64,000 nt of DNA, taken from contig JBOZRQ010000027.1 of NCBI GenBank assembly GCA_050789255.1, positions 18,488 through 82,487 of the forward strand. Reading direction: 5' to 3'. A program made the position numbers and the translations under genes. This DNA comes from JBOZRQ01 sp050789255 (GTDB taxonomy: Bacteria; Bacillota; Sulfobacillia; Symbiobacteriales; Symbiobacteriaceae). Shown one piece after another: positions 51,980-60,255 of the stretch. Every line of letters starts with the position of its first letter. Positions within the stretch are counted from its first letter, which is position 1. Below the pieces are notes generated by a model that saw only the letters and a list, made by a program, of their open reading frames with translations, was not told the origin of the DNA and searched no databases.

Positions 51980-52852
51980 ATGGGGCAATCTGAAAGCAGT
52001 TCCCGCCGCCCACCGTGGCACCTGCGGCGCACAGGCTTTCCATCCGCCTGGCGCCTGGCCATGGCACGGCCCAGCGGGCAGCGCCCGGTGCGGGTGGCCA
52101 TTTTGGACAGCGGCATCGACCTGCAGCATCCGGCGCTGCAGCGGCTGCTGGGGCCGGGCGCCAACCTCCTGAAGCCCGGGGAGCCCCCCCACGACGAGAA
52201 CGGGCACGGTACACATGTGGCGGGCATCATCGCCTCGGCGTCGGGGGCCTGGTGGTCCGGGCGGCCGCCGGGCCTGGTCCTTCACCCGGTCAAGATCTTC
52301 GACGGGGCCGGGGTCGGACGGATTCGGGACATTGTGATGGGTCTGCGCTGGTGTGTGGAGCACGGCATGGAGGTCGTCAACCTCAGCTTTGGCACAGACC
52401 TCAAGACAAGCCATGCCCTGGAGCTGGCCGTCCGGGAGGTCGAGGCGGCGGGGCTGCTGCTGGTGGGGGCTGCGGGGAACGACGGGCGCCAGGGGGCGGT
52501 GGATTTCCCCGGCCGGTACCCCGAGGTGCTGGCTGTGGCAGCCTGCAACCGCTCCGACCGGCTGGCCTCCTTCTCCAACACGGGTCCTGAGGTGGACCTG
52601 ATCGCTCCCGGCGCCGGCGTGGTCTCGCTGGCGCCGGGCGGGGGCTTTGTGCGCATGAGCGGAACCTCCATGGCCGCGCCGCACGTGACGGCTGCGGCGG
52701 CTCTGCTGCTCGGGCTCGAACCCCACCTGAGCCCCGCTGCGGTCCGGCAGCGGCTGAAGGACACGGCGGAGTGGCTGCCCCTGCTGGGCTCCAAAGCGCA
52801 GGGAGCGGGCCTGCTGCGAACGGACCGGCTGCTCCGTGGGCGCCCATTTTGA
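51980..52852 (+). CDS. Subtilisin-family (S8) serine protease, compact
   Basis: 290 residues. Catalytic Asp in VAILDSGID (about residue 43), His in NGHGTHVAG (about 76) and Ser in MSGTSMAAPHV (about 231), with the oxyanion segment VGAAGNDG. No clear signal peptide or inhibitor propeptide is visible, so it may be intracellular. The ATG at 51980 is preferred, with GGAGGTG ten bases upstream; a GTG at 51968 is possible. It differs from the interrupted protease at 16.9-31.9 kb, which is secreted. Confidence 0.88.
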   Translation: MGQSESSSRRPPWHLRRTGFPSAWRLAMARPSGQRPVRVAILDSGIDLQHPALQRLLGPGANLLKPGEPPHDENGHGTHVAGIIASASGAWWSGRPPGLVLHPVKIFDGAGVGRIRDIVMGLRWCVEHGMEVVNLSFGTDLKTSHALELAVREVEAAGLLLVGAAGNDGRQGAVDFPGRYPEVLAVAACNRSDRLASFSNTGPEVDLIAPGAGVVSLAPGGGFVRMSGTSMAAPHVTAAAALLLGLEPHLSPAAVRQRLKDTAEWLPLLGSKAQGAGLLRTDRLLRGRPF

Positions 52853-52926
52853 GCTCGAATACGCCAAACGACCGCCCTGCTACGGCACGGTGGTCTTTCT
52901 CTTGCGATCGATTTGACAAATCCCCG

Positions 52927-52963
52927 TTGACAGTCATACGAGAGAATGATAATCATTATCATT
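52927..52963 (+). promoter_or_regulatory. Promoter with Fur box for iron uptake genes
   Basis: TTGACA (52927-52932), 17 bases, then TAATCA (52950-52955). The -10 box lies inside AATGATAATCATTATCATT (52945-52963), a near-perfect 19-bp Fur palindrome. Iron-bound Fur should block RNA polymerase here. Confidence 0.85.
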
Positions 52964-52995
52964 GAGAGAAGCAGAACGACAAGGGGAGCCAGACG

Positions 52996-53814
52996 GTGCT
53001 GTACGCGTTTATCGTCACCCTGCGCGAAGGGTTGGAAGCTGCGCTGATTATCGGGATCCTGTTGGCCTATTTGTCCAAGTCCGGCCGGTCCGAGGGGAAG
53101 CGGGCGGTTTGGCTGGGCACGGCCGGCGCTCTGGGCGCCAGCCTGCTGGGCGGACTGGCCCTGTACGGGTGGGCGGGCGGCCTCTCCGGCCGTGCGCTGG
53201 AAGCCTTTGAGGGCGTCACCATGCTGATCGCCGCCGTCATTCTCACCGGCATGATCATCACCATGCAGCGCCACGCCCGGAACCTGAAGGGGAATCTGCA
53301 GGCCCGGGTTGACCGGGCGCTGGAAGGGAGCTCCCGCTGGGGGCTCGCATTCCTGGCCTTCACGGTGATCGCCCGGGAGGGCATTGAGACGGTTCTCTTC
53401 CTGGCGGGCGGCGCAGCCCAGGCCGAGTCCGGACTGCTCTACGCCCTGGCCGGGGCCGGCGGCGCAGTCGTTTCCGCACTGATCGGGTGGGGGCTGTACC
53501 GTGGTTCCCTGCGGATGAACCTGCGCACCTTCTTTACCGTGTCGGGGATGCTGCTGATTCTTTTCGCAGCCGGCCTGCTGAGCAACGGGTTCAAAGAGTT
53601 GCACGAGGCGCGGTGGGTGCCGAAGCTGGTGGACCACGTATGGGATACCTATGACTACCTGAGCGATACGACCACGGGCGGGCGCCTGCTGGCTGCCCTG
53701 CTGGGTTATGATGCAAGCCCGAGCCTGGTCCAGGTGCTGAGCTACTTCGGCTACCTAGTCGCCGCCGGGATGCTGTACCTGCGGGGCCAGAAGGCCACGG
53801 CGAGCTCCCACTAA
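52996..53814 (+). CDS. FTR1-family iron permease
   Basis: 272 residues, seven or so spans. Both iron-binding REGxE motifs are present: REGLE (10-14) and REGIE (127-131), as in EfeU and yeast Ftr1. It probably imports ferric iron, taken from an oxidising partner. GTG start; the Fur box upstream implies iron repression. It is followed 22 bp later by a cupredoxin lipoprotein. Confidence 0.93.
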   Translation: MLYAFIVTLREGLEAALIIGILLAYLSKSGRSEGKRAVWLGTAGALGASLLGGLALYGWAGGLSGRALEAFEGVTMLIAAVILTGMIITMQRHARNLKGNLQARVDRALEGSSRWGLAFLAFTVIAREGIETVLFLAGGAAQAESGLLYALAGAGGAVVSALIGWGLYRGSLRMNLRTFFTVSGMLLILFAAGLLSNGFKELHEARWVPKLVDHVWDTYDYLSDTTTGGRLLAALLGYDASPSLVQVLSYFGYLVAAGMLYLRGQKATASSH

Positions 53815-53836
53815 TCGTTCGGAGGTGCCTGTTCCG

Positions 53837-54199
53837 TTGAAGAACCGTACGCTTGTTTTCTGCACGGCAGCCCTGGCGCTGACCGCCGCCCTGACCGCAT
53901 GCAACGCCAGCGGCTCCGCCCGCGAGGTTGTGATCGAGGCTACGGAGATGAGCTACTCGCCAAAGGTGATCGAGGTGAAGCCCGGCGAGAAGATCAAGTT
54001 CACGGTGGTGAACAAGGGCGCCGTGGACCACGAGTTCGAGAGCGAGGAGATCAAGTTCGACGAGCTGGTCATTCCGCCCGGCAAGTCCCGGAGCGTCGTG
54101 GTGACGATGCCAACCAAGGCTGGCGAGTACGAGTTCTTCTGCGACGCCGAAGGGCACCACGCCGACGGCATGAGCGGCAAGATCGTCGTCGGACAGTAA
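53837..54199 (+). CDS. Cupredoxin-domain lipoprotein
   Basis: 120 residues. Lipobox LTAC with Cys22, then a cupredoxin fold with type-1 copper ligands in VDHEFE (His) and EFFCDAEGHHADGM (Cys, His, Met). The TTG at 53837 has GGAGGTG upstream; a GTG at 53825 is less likely. Cotranscribed with FTR1, it resembles the cupredoxin part of EfeO-type systems and may oxidise Fe(II) or bind metal for the permease. Confidence 0.88.
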   Translation: MKNRTLVFCTAALALTAALTACNASGSAREVVIEATEMSYSPKVIEVKPGEKIKFTVVNKGAVDHEFESEEIKFDELVIPPGKSRSVVVTMPTKAGEYEFFCDAEGHHADGMSGKIVVGQ

Positions 54200-54206
54200 C
54201 CATAGG

Positions 54207-54235
54207 AAAAGGCGAGCGGCTACCGCTCGCCTTTT
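54207..54235 (+). terminator. Terminator of iron-uptake operon
   Basis: 13-bp arms AAAAGGCGAGCGG/CCGCTCGCCTTTT with 3-nt loop and internal T-run. Confidence 0.88.
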
Positions 54236-54250
54236 GCGCGCCCTTGGTCT

Positions 54251-55198
54251 TTAGCTGACCGCGGACTCCTCCAGGATCAGTTTCCCGTCCGCGATGGTCG
54301 CCTCCGCCCCCACCGGCAAGGTGGCGTTCGGCACAAAGTGGCCGAAACCCTCGGTTTGAAACACCGGCAGAGCCAGGTCGCCCAGGCCGTTGGCCACAGC
54401 CCAGGCCAGTCCATCGTCTGGCGTAGGCCATTCCCGGAAGCACCCCTCCGTATGGCCGATCACGAGCGCAGCCGCCCGATGGAGTGCGCCCGAAAGCCTG
54501 AGATGAGCCAACCAGCGCATGATGGCCGAGGTCTTCATCTCCACGGCTTCCAGACAAAGAATCGCCCCGGTGGTGTCCGGCCAGTACGGTGTGCCCAGGA
54601 GGTGGGGTATGCAGCCCAGGTATCCTGCGACCAACCTGCCCCGCACGACCTGGGTTCCGCCCTGACCGGGCCGAATCAGCCGGACCCCGCCTGTCCAATC
54701 TGGCAGCGGCCCGGGTGGCTCGGCGCCCGTGACCAACCGCAGGAGGTGCGGACCCTCCAGTGCCGCATCGGTTGAACCAAGGCCCTGGGCCAGGCAAGAG
54801 GAATGGAAGGTGACCGTTCCTGTACGCGCCAGAATCGCCGTGAGCAGGAAGCTGATGTCGCTCATGCCTATGAACACCTTGGGGTTGCGGGCGATCATGG
54901 GGTAGTCCAGGCCGTCGATCAGCGTGACGGCGGTCGTCCCGCCGGTGGCGCAGAAGATGGCCTTCACCTCGGGGTCTGCCCACAGCACGTGCAGGTCTGC
55001 CAGCTGTTCCGCCCGGGTTCCGGCTCGACTGCCGTTGCGGGCCCAGAGGTGGGCGCCCTCCCGCACACGGAAGCCATGGGCCTCCAGACGGCGCATCCCG
55101 AGTTCCACCTCGGAGCGGATGGATACGACCTCGTTCGATGGCGCTACCACGCCGACAACGTCTCCCGGCATCAGGCGGGGCGGCTTGATGATGCGCAT
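54251..55198 (-). CDS. LD-carboxypeptidase family (S66) peptidase
   Basis: 315 residues. Catalytic serine in GMSDIS (Ser113) and the C-terminal catalytic region with the Glu/His pair (LEAVEMKT; GHFVPNATLPVG). S66 enzymes trim the L,D peptide bond of muropeptides in cell-wall recycling; some members hydrolyse microcin C. No signal peptide. ATG start; followed by ogt and dinB in opposite gene order on the same strand. Confidence 0.9.
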   Translation of the reverse strand: MRIIKPPRLMPGDVVGVVAPSNEVVSIRSEVELGMRRLEAHGFRVREGAHLWARNGSRAGTRAEQLADLHVLWADPEVKAIFCATGGTTAVTLIDGLDYPMIARNPKVFIGMSDISFLLTAILARTGTVTFHSSCLAQGLGSTDAALEGPHLLRLVTGAEPPGPLPDWTGGVRLIRPGQGGTQVVRGRLVAGYLGCIPHLLGTPYWPDTTGAILCLEAVEMKTSAIMRWLAHLRLSGALHRAAALVIGHTEGCFREWPTPDDGLAWAVANGLGDLALPVFQTEGFGHFVPNATLPVGAEATIADGKLILEESAVS

Positions 55199-55204
55199 GG
55201 TGAG

Positions 55205-55756
55205 TTACTCCGCGACCGCCAGGTCAGCTCTTACGTGCGCCTTCAGGTTGCCCATGTCCACGCCTTCGATTTCGAGCAGCTGGCGCTTGACCTCGGCGCC
55301 GCCCATGGAGTAGTTGCCGATGACCCCGCTGGAGGCGACCACCCGGTGGCACGGGACCAGGAAGGGGACCGGGTTGCGCCGCATGACCCCGCCGACGGCC
55401 CGACTGGCCTTCGGGTTGCCCACGGCCTCGGCCAGCCACTGGTACGGGCGCACCGTGCCACGGCGGATCTCGATGCACTTGAGCATGACGGTGCGCTCAA
55501 AGGCGGTGACCCGGCTAAGGTCCAGCGGGACCTGCTCCTCCACCCCCGCCAGCCAGTCGGTGAGGGCGCCCTGCCAGCGGGCCTGGCAGGAGTCGTCGCG
55601 CCAAACGCCGCAGCCGTAGCGCTCCCGGACATGGGCGGCGAACTCCGCCTCGGTTGCGGCGGTGGTGGTCAGAAAGCAGATGCCCCGGTCGGTGTACCCC
55701 ACGAACGCGCGCCCCAGCGGTTCCAGGGTGACGGTGGTGTAGCGGATGAACTCCAT
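55205..55756 (-). CDS. ogt: Methylated-DNA-protein-cysteine methyltransferase
   Basis: 183 residues. Acceptor cysteine in VPCHRVV (Cys136), with RAVGGVMRRNP and VIGNYSMGG flanking it as in the family. Repairs O6-alkylguanine in a suicide reaction. ATG start with GGAGAGGTACC upstream. Seven bases after this gene (minus direction) the LD-carboxypeptidase begins, so the two may be cotranscribed. Confidence 0.94.
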   Translation of the reverse strand: MEFIRYTTVTLEPLGRAFVGYTDRGICFLTTTAATEAEFAAHVRERYGCGVWRDDSCQARWQGALTDWLAGVEEQVPLDLSRVTAFERTVMLKCIEIRRGTVRPYQWLAEAVGNPKASRAVGGVMRRNPVPFLVPCHRVVASSGVIGNYSMGGAEVKRQLLEIEGVDMGNLKAHVRADLAVAE

Positions 55757-55784
55757 GGTACCTCTCCTCCCCGAATCGTGTGCG

Positions 55785-56873
55785 TCAGATCGGCAGCCGG
55801 CTCTGAATCAGGTCGCCGGGATGGACGAAGTTGTGCAGGGACATGCCAAGGAGCCGGACCTTTTTGGTGCCAAAGTCGACCCGGTCCAGGATCTCCCGGG
55901 CGGTGCGGGAGATCTGCGCCGCATCCTGCGTGGGGCCGGGGAGGGTGAAGCTGCGGGTGATCTGCAGGAAGTCGCCGCCCTTGGGGCCGCCCTCGACGAA
56001 CTGGTTCCATTTGATCTTCACCGTGATCGTCCGGCAGGCCAGGGTGTGCCGCTTCAGGTCGCCGGCCAGGTTGACGGCGAACTTGTCCAGGACGCCGCCC
56101 AGGTACTCCCGGTCGGTCTGGTCGTAGTTGAAGGTGGTCTCCTCGCCGATCGACTTGGTTTCATGGCTGGTCTCCACCGGGCGGGGATCTATGCCCTTCG
56201 CCAGCATGATGAGGTAGTCAGCCCGGCTGCCGAACTGGCGGCGCAGCACATCGGGGTCGTAGCGGAGAATATCGCCGCAGGTGATGATCCCCACGGCCTT
56301 GAGCGCCTGCTCACCGGCCGGCCCCACCCCGTGGAGTTTGCGGACCGGCAGCGTTGGCAGCATTTCCTGCGCCCGCTCCCAGCTGACTACGGTCAGCCCG
56401 TCGGGCTTCTCCATGTCGGAGGCCATTTTGGCGAAGATTTTGCAGTAGGAGACCCCCGCCGAACCGGTGAGGTTCAACTCCTTGCGGATCTGCTCCTTGA
56501 GCGTGCGGGCAACCGCCACGGCGTCCTTGCCCGAGACGTCCAGGTAGGCCTCATCCAGCGACATGGGCTCGATGATATCGGTATGCCGCTGCATGATCTG
56601 CCGGATCTGCCGGCTGACCTCGGCGTACTTGGAGATGTTGGGCCGCACAAAGATGGCGTGCGGGCAGAGGCGCACCGCCTCCCGGGAGGGCATGGCCGAC
56701 CGGACGCCGAACTTGCGGGCCTCGTAGCTGCAGGTGCTGACTACGCCGCGGGCGCCGGGGCTTCCCCCGACCACCACCGGCTTGCCCCGCAGCCGTGGGT
56801 TGTCCCGCTGCTCAACCGAGGCGAAGAAGGCGTCCATATCGAGGTGGATGACCCACAGATCGCGCCGCTCCAT
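55785..56873 (-). CDS. dinB: DNA polymerase IV (Y family)
   Basis: 362 residues, full length. Catalytic DMDAFFASVE and SLDEAYLDV, steric-gate region, little finger domain and a C-terminal tail with FGTKKVRLLGMSL. There is no recognisable beta-clamp-binding motif at the very end beyond IQSRLPI. Translesion polymerase; next to ogt, it forms a small DNA-damage cluster. ATG with GGGGAGGGTG upstream. Confidence 0.95.
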   Translation of the reverse strand: MERRDLWVIHLDMDAFFASVEQRDNPRLRGKPVVVGGSPGARGVVSTCSYEARKFGVRSAMPSREAVRLCPHAIFVRPNISKYAEVSRQIRQIMQRHTDIIEPMSLDEAYLDVSGKDAVAVARTLKEQIRKELNLTGSAGVSYCKIFAKMASDMEKPDGLTVVSWERAQEMLPTLPVRKLHGVGPAGEQALKAVGIITCGDILRYDPDVLRRQFGSRADYLIMLAKGIDPRPVETSHETKSIGEETTFNYDQTDREYLGGVLDKFAVNLAGDLKRHTLACRTITVKIKWNQFVEGGPKGGDFLQITRSFTLPGPTQDAAQISRTAREILDRVDFGTKKVRLLGMSLHNFVHPGDLIQSRLPI

Positions 56874-56941
56874 GGAATCACCCTCCCCTTACAGGCAGAA
56901 TAGCTTGGAAACAAGTTACCTTATGTGAGGTGAGGTCAATT

Positions 56942-57424
56942 ATGGAACGCTCTGCACGGATGTGGCAGTCGCCTGGCCCAATGGGTCAGGTGGCGCCGTG
57001 GCAACTCCAGCAGTTGCTTCGAATGATGGAGACAGGTATGCCTGCGGAGGAGGTGCTTCACTCCCTCCACGCCCAGGCGCTGGAGGATGAGCAGATTCGC
57101 AACAACCCCGCCATGCAGCGGTTCACCGACCAGGCCAAGGAGAACCTGCACGCCATGGTCGCCGCCGCGGGCACGATTCGGCGGATGATGAGCGGGGAGC
57201 GGTTGGAAGCCTTGCTTCCCCTGCTGCAGGAGCAACTGGGCGTCTTTGTCCGCACGCACATGGACGCCCGAACCGCCTTTACACAGTTGATGGCCGACAC
57301 GAAGGGCAACGAAACGCTCCAGGCGATGAGCCAGTTACTCGGCCTGGTTGAGCAGCAGTTTGGCACCATGCGTCCGATTCTTTCGCTCCTGGTGCCCGAA
57401 GAGGTCTTCACCGGCGCCCACTGA
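56942..57424 (+). CDS. Hypothetical helical protein, 160 aa
   Basis: Starts MERSARMWQSPG; rich in Met, Gln, Leu and Glu and predicted all-helical, no spans or signal. The ATG at 56942 is preferred over an upstream GTG because GAGGTGAGG precedes it at a good distance. Family not recognised. It is divergent from dinB and ends near a GC hairpin (57433-57460). Confidence 0.65.
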   Translation: MERSARMWQSPGPMGQVAPWQLQQLLRMMETGMPAEEVLHSLHAQALEDEQIRNNPAMQRFTDQAKENLHAMVAAAGTIRRMMSGERLEALLPLLQEQLGVFVRTHMDARTAFTQLMADTKGNETLQAMSQLLGLVEQQFGTMRPILSLLVPEEVFTGAH

Positions 57425-57432
57425 GCGACACA

Positions 57433-57460
57433 GCAGCCGCCCCGTGACTGGGGCGGCTGC
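57433..57460 (+). terminator. GC-rich hairpin after 160-aa gene
   Basis: Perfect 11-bp arms GCAGCCGCCCC/GGGGCGGCTGC, 6-nt loop, no T-run. Confidence 0.55.
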
Positions 57461-57525
57461 GGCGCGACCGGGCATGCGTCACCCGGATATATCGTACACA
57501 CGTTCGTATATGCTTGTCAACTTCC

Positions 57526-58890
57526 TCAGATGAGATCCGCCACTAACTTCTTGAAGTGGCGGCCCCGCTCCTCGAAGTTCTTGTAGGCGTCGAACGAAGC
57601 GCAGCCCGGGGAGAGCAGCACGTTGTCGCCGCTGGCCGCCTCCTGGCGGGCCAGGGCCACCGCCTCCCCCATCTCCTTGGCGTGGTGGATCACCCGGTCG
57701 TAGCCGGCCAGGCGGGCCGCCTCCTCGATCTTGGGAGCGGTCGGGCCGGTGAGAATCAGGGCCTTCACCTTCTCGGCCACCAGGGGCGCCATGGGATCGA
57801 ACGGGATGCCCTTGTCCGACCCGCCGGCGATCAGCACGATCGGCGCTTCCAGGGTAGAGAGCGCTGCCACCGACTCAGCTGGAGAAGTGGCCTTGGAGTC
57901 GTTGTACCAGCGGGCGCCGTCCAGCGTGCGGACCGGCTCGAGCCTGTGCTCGACCCCGGAGAAGTTGGAGATGACATGGCGGATCGTGGCCATGCCGGCC
58001 CCGGAGAGGTAGCAGGCGGCCATGGCAGCCAGGATATTCTCACGGTTGTGGGCACCGAGCAGCTGGATCTCGTCCAGCTTGAGGGTCGGGTACTCCCGGC
58101 CCCGGAGGCGCCAGACCAGTTCATCTTCCCGCTCGAAGGCGCAGGTCTCGGTGCCGGGGTCGCCATGCCGGGAGAAGAAGACCACCCGGCCCGGGGCATC
58201 TTGCGCAAAGGAGCGCACCAGCTCGTCGTCGTGGTTGAGCAGCACGTAGTCGAACGGCTTTTGGTACCGGTAGATGTTGCGCTTGGCCTCGATGTACTCC
58301 TCCATGGAGGCGTGGATGTCGAGGTGGTTGGGTGTAATGTTGGTGATCACAGCCACGTGGGGGCTGCGCTGCCCGGTCAGCTGGAGCTGGAAACTGGAGA
58401 GCTCCAGCACCACGCACGCCTCTTCGGGGATCGCCTCCACTTTCTCAATGAGGGGCGTACCGATGTTCCCGCCCACGTAAGTCTCCCGGCCGGAGGTCTT
58501 CATGATCTCTCCGATCAGGGTAGTCGTGGTGGTTTTGCCTGCACTGCCCGTAATGGCGATGATGGGCGCCTTGCAGCCCTCCATCACGAGCCCGGCCTCC
58601 CCGGAGATCACGGCGCCGCGCTCGCGGGCTGCCACGATCTCGGGCAGATGCTTGGGCATCCCCGGGGTCAGGAAGATCAGGTCATGGTCGGCCAGCGGGG
58701 CCAGGTAACCGGCGCCCGTGGACAGGGTGACGCCCAGGGCCTTCAGCTCGGTCGCACGCTCCCCCAGATCCGCCTCGGTCTTGCGGTCGCACGCCGTCAC
58801 GTGGGCGCCCTTGCTCAGCAGGTACCGAATCAAGGGCATGTTGGAGATGCCAATGCCAACCACGACGGCCCGGCTGCCGTTAAGCTCCAT
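57526..58890 (-). CDS. murD: UDP-N-acetylmuramoylalanine--D-glutamate ligase
   Basis: 454 residues. Mur-ligase domains: N-terminal Rossmann (VVVGIGISNMPLIRYLLSKG), ATP site ITGSAGKTTTT and the central and C-terminal domains with ELSSFQLQ and YNDSKATSP. Adds D-Glu to UDP-MurNAc-L-Ala in the cytoplasm. The ATG at 58890 best suits GTGGAGG. It stands alone rather than in a dcw cluster, so another murD may exist elsewhere. Confidence 0.94.
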   Translation of the reverse strand: MELNGSRAVVVGIGISNMPLIRYLLSKGAHVTACDRKTEADLGERATELKALGVTLSTGAGYLAPLADHDLIFLTPGMPKHLPEIVAARERGAVISGEAGLVMEGCKAPIIAITGSAGKTTTTTLIGEIMKTSGRETYVGGNIGTPLIEKVEAIPEEACVVLELSSFQLQLTGQRSPHVAVITNITPNHLDIHASMEEYIEAKRNIYRYQKPFDYVLLNHDDELVRSFAQDAPGRVVFFSRHGDPGTETCAFEREDELVWRLRGREYPTLKLDEIQLLGAHNRENILAAMAACYLSGAGMATIRHVISNFSGVEHRLEPVRTLDGARWYNDSKATSPAESVAALSTLEAPIVLIAGGSDKGIPFDPMAPLVAEKVKALILTGPTAPKIEEAARLAGYDRVIHHAKEMGEAVALARQEAASGDNVLLSPGCASFDAYKNFEERGRHFKKLVADLI

Positions 58891-58926
58891 GTCCATATCC
58901 TCCACATTTGTAGAGTTGAAGGAAAA

Positions 58927-58952
58927 CCCGATGGGGAGAGAGCCCCATCGGG
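58927..58952 (-). terminator. Terminator of aminotransferase gene
   Basis: Ten-bp arms CCCGATGGGG/CCCCATCGGG, 6-nt loop, then TTTTCC in the minus direction. Confidence 0.82.
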
Positions 58953-58971
58953 TGTTTGACGCTGGCTAGAA

Positions 58972-60168
58972 CTAGAATGCTTCGCGCAGTAGCGCCTCGA
59001 TGCGGTCCAGGCCCTCATTGATCCGCTCCATGGACGTGGCGTAGGAGAACCGCAGGTAGTCCGGCGCACCGAAACCGGTGCCGGGGACCAGGCCCACCTT
59101 GCCCTCTTCCAGGATCAGTTGGCCGAGATCGTCGGAGGTGTTGATCTTGCGGCCCCGGATAGTCTTTCCAAAGACCCCGGAAACATTCGGGAAGAGGTAG
59201 AAGGCGCCCTCCGGTGCCACCTTGACGGCAAAGCCCGGAATCCGGTTCAACCGTTCCATCATATGCTTGCGGCGGGCGTCGAACTCCCGGCGCATCAGTT
59301 CAATCGGCTCCTGCGTGCCCTGCAGGGACTCGAGGGCCGCCTTCTGGGAGATCGAGGACGGGCCGGAGGTCGACTGGGACTGCAGGTCGCCCATCGCCTT
59401 GGCGTAGATGGTCTCGGAAGCGGTGTAGCCCATGCGCCAGCCGGTCATGGCGTAGGCCTTGGACATGCCGTTGACGGTGATGGTCCGCTGCTTGATCTCC
59501 GGGCCGAAGGCCGCGATGGAGAAGTGCTGGGCGCCGTCGTAAACCAGCTTCTCATACATTTCGTCGGTGACGACGATCAAATCCTTCTCGACCGCCAGCT
59601 CGGCGATCGCCTCCAGCTCCTTGCGGGTGTACACCGCGCCGGTGGGGTTGCTGGGGCTGTTCAGGTTGATGGCCCGGGTGTTGGGGGTCAGCTTCTCACG
59701 GATCATCTCCGCGGTCATTTTGAAGCCGGTGCTCTCGTCGGTGGAGACGACGACCGGGACGCCGGCGGCCAGCTTCACCATTTCGGGGTAGCTGACCCAG
59801 TACGGCGCCTGGATGATCACTTCGTCGCCGGGGTCGAGCAGGACCTGGAAGGCGTTATAGAGAGACTGCTTGGCGCCGTTGGAGACCACGATTTGCTCGG
59901 GCTTGTACGCCAAGCCGTTGTCGCGCAGGAGCTTTTCGCAAATGGCTTTGCGCAGTTCCAGGGTACCGGCTGCCGGGGTGTACTTGGTCTGCCCCTGCTG
60001 GATTGCGCGAATGCCAGCCTGCTTGATGTGCTCGGGCGTATCGAAGTCGGGTTCGCCTACGGAGAAGTTGACCACGTCGAGGCCCTCGGCCATCATTTGC
60101 TTCGACTTGGCGTCGATTGCCATGGTGGGCGAGGGAGCCATCGCACGGGCGCGGGCGGACAAGCGCAT
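58972..60168 (-). CDS. Class I aspartate/aromatic aminotransferase
   Basis: 398 residues. PLP lysine in NGMSKAYAMTGWRMGY, FSVGEPDFDTPEHI near the N-terminus, and NSPSNPTG. It is AspB-like (subgroup I-gamma), which in many Bacillota makes aspartate and sometimes prephenate-derived amino acids. ATG start with AGAGAGGAGC upstream. It precedes murD on the same strand, separated by a terminator. Confidence 0.93.
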   Translation of the reverse strand: MRLSARARAMAPSPTMAIDAKSKQMMAEGLDVVNFSVGEPDFDTPEHIKQAGIRAIQQGQTKYTPAAGTLELRKAICEKLLRDNGLAYKPEQIVVSNGAKQSLYNAFQVLLDPGDEVIIQAPYWVSYPEMVKLAAGVPVVVSTDESTGFKMTAEMIREKLTPNTRAINLNSPSNPTGAVYTRKELEAIAELAVEKDLIVVTDEMYEKLVYDGAQHFSIAAFGPEIKQRTITVNGMSKAYAMTGWRMGYTASETIYAKAMGDLQSQSTSGPSSISQKAALESLQGTQEPIELMRREFDARRKHMMERLNRIPGFAVKVAPEGAFYLFPNVSGVFGKTIRGRKINTSDDLGQLILEEGKVGLVPGTGFGAPDYLRFSYATSMERINEGLDRIEALLREAF

Positions 60169-60255
60169 GCTGCAAGCTCCTCTCTCTATCCAAAAGTTCT
60201 TGGTGCATGATTATACACTTCACGACGAACGGCGCAAGAGGGAAATGCGGAATAT

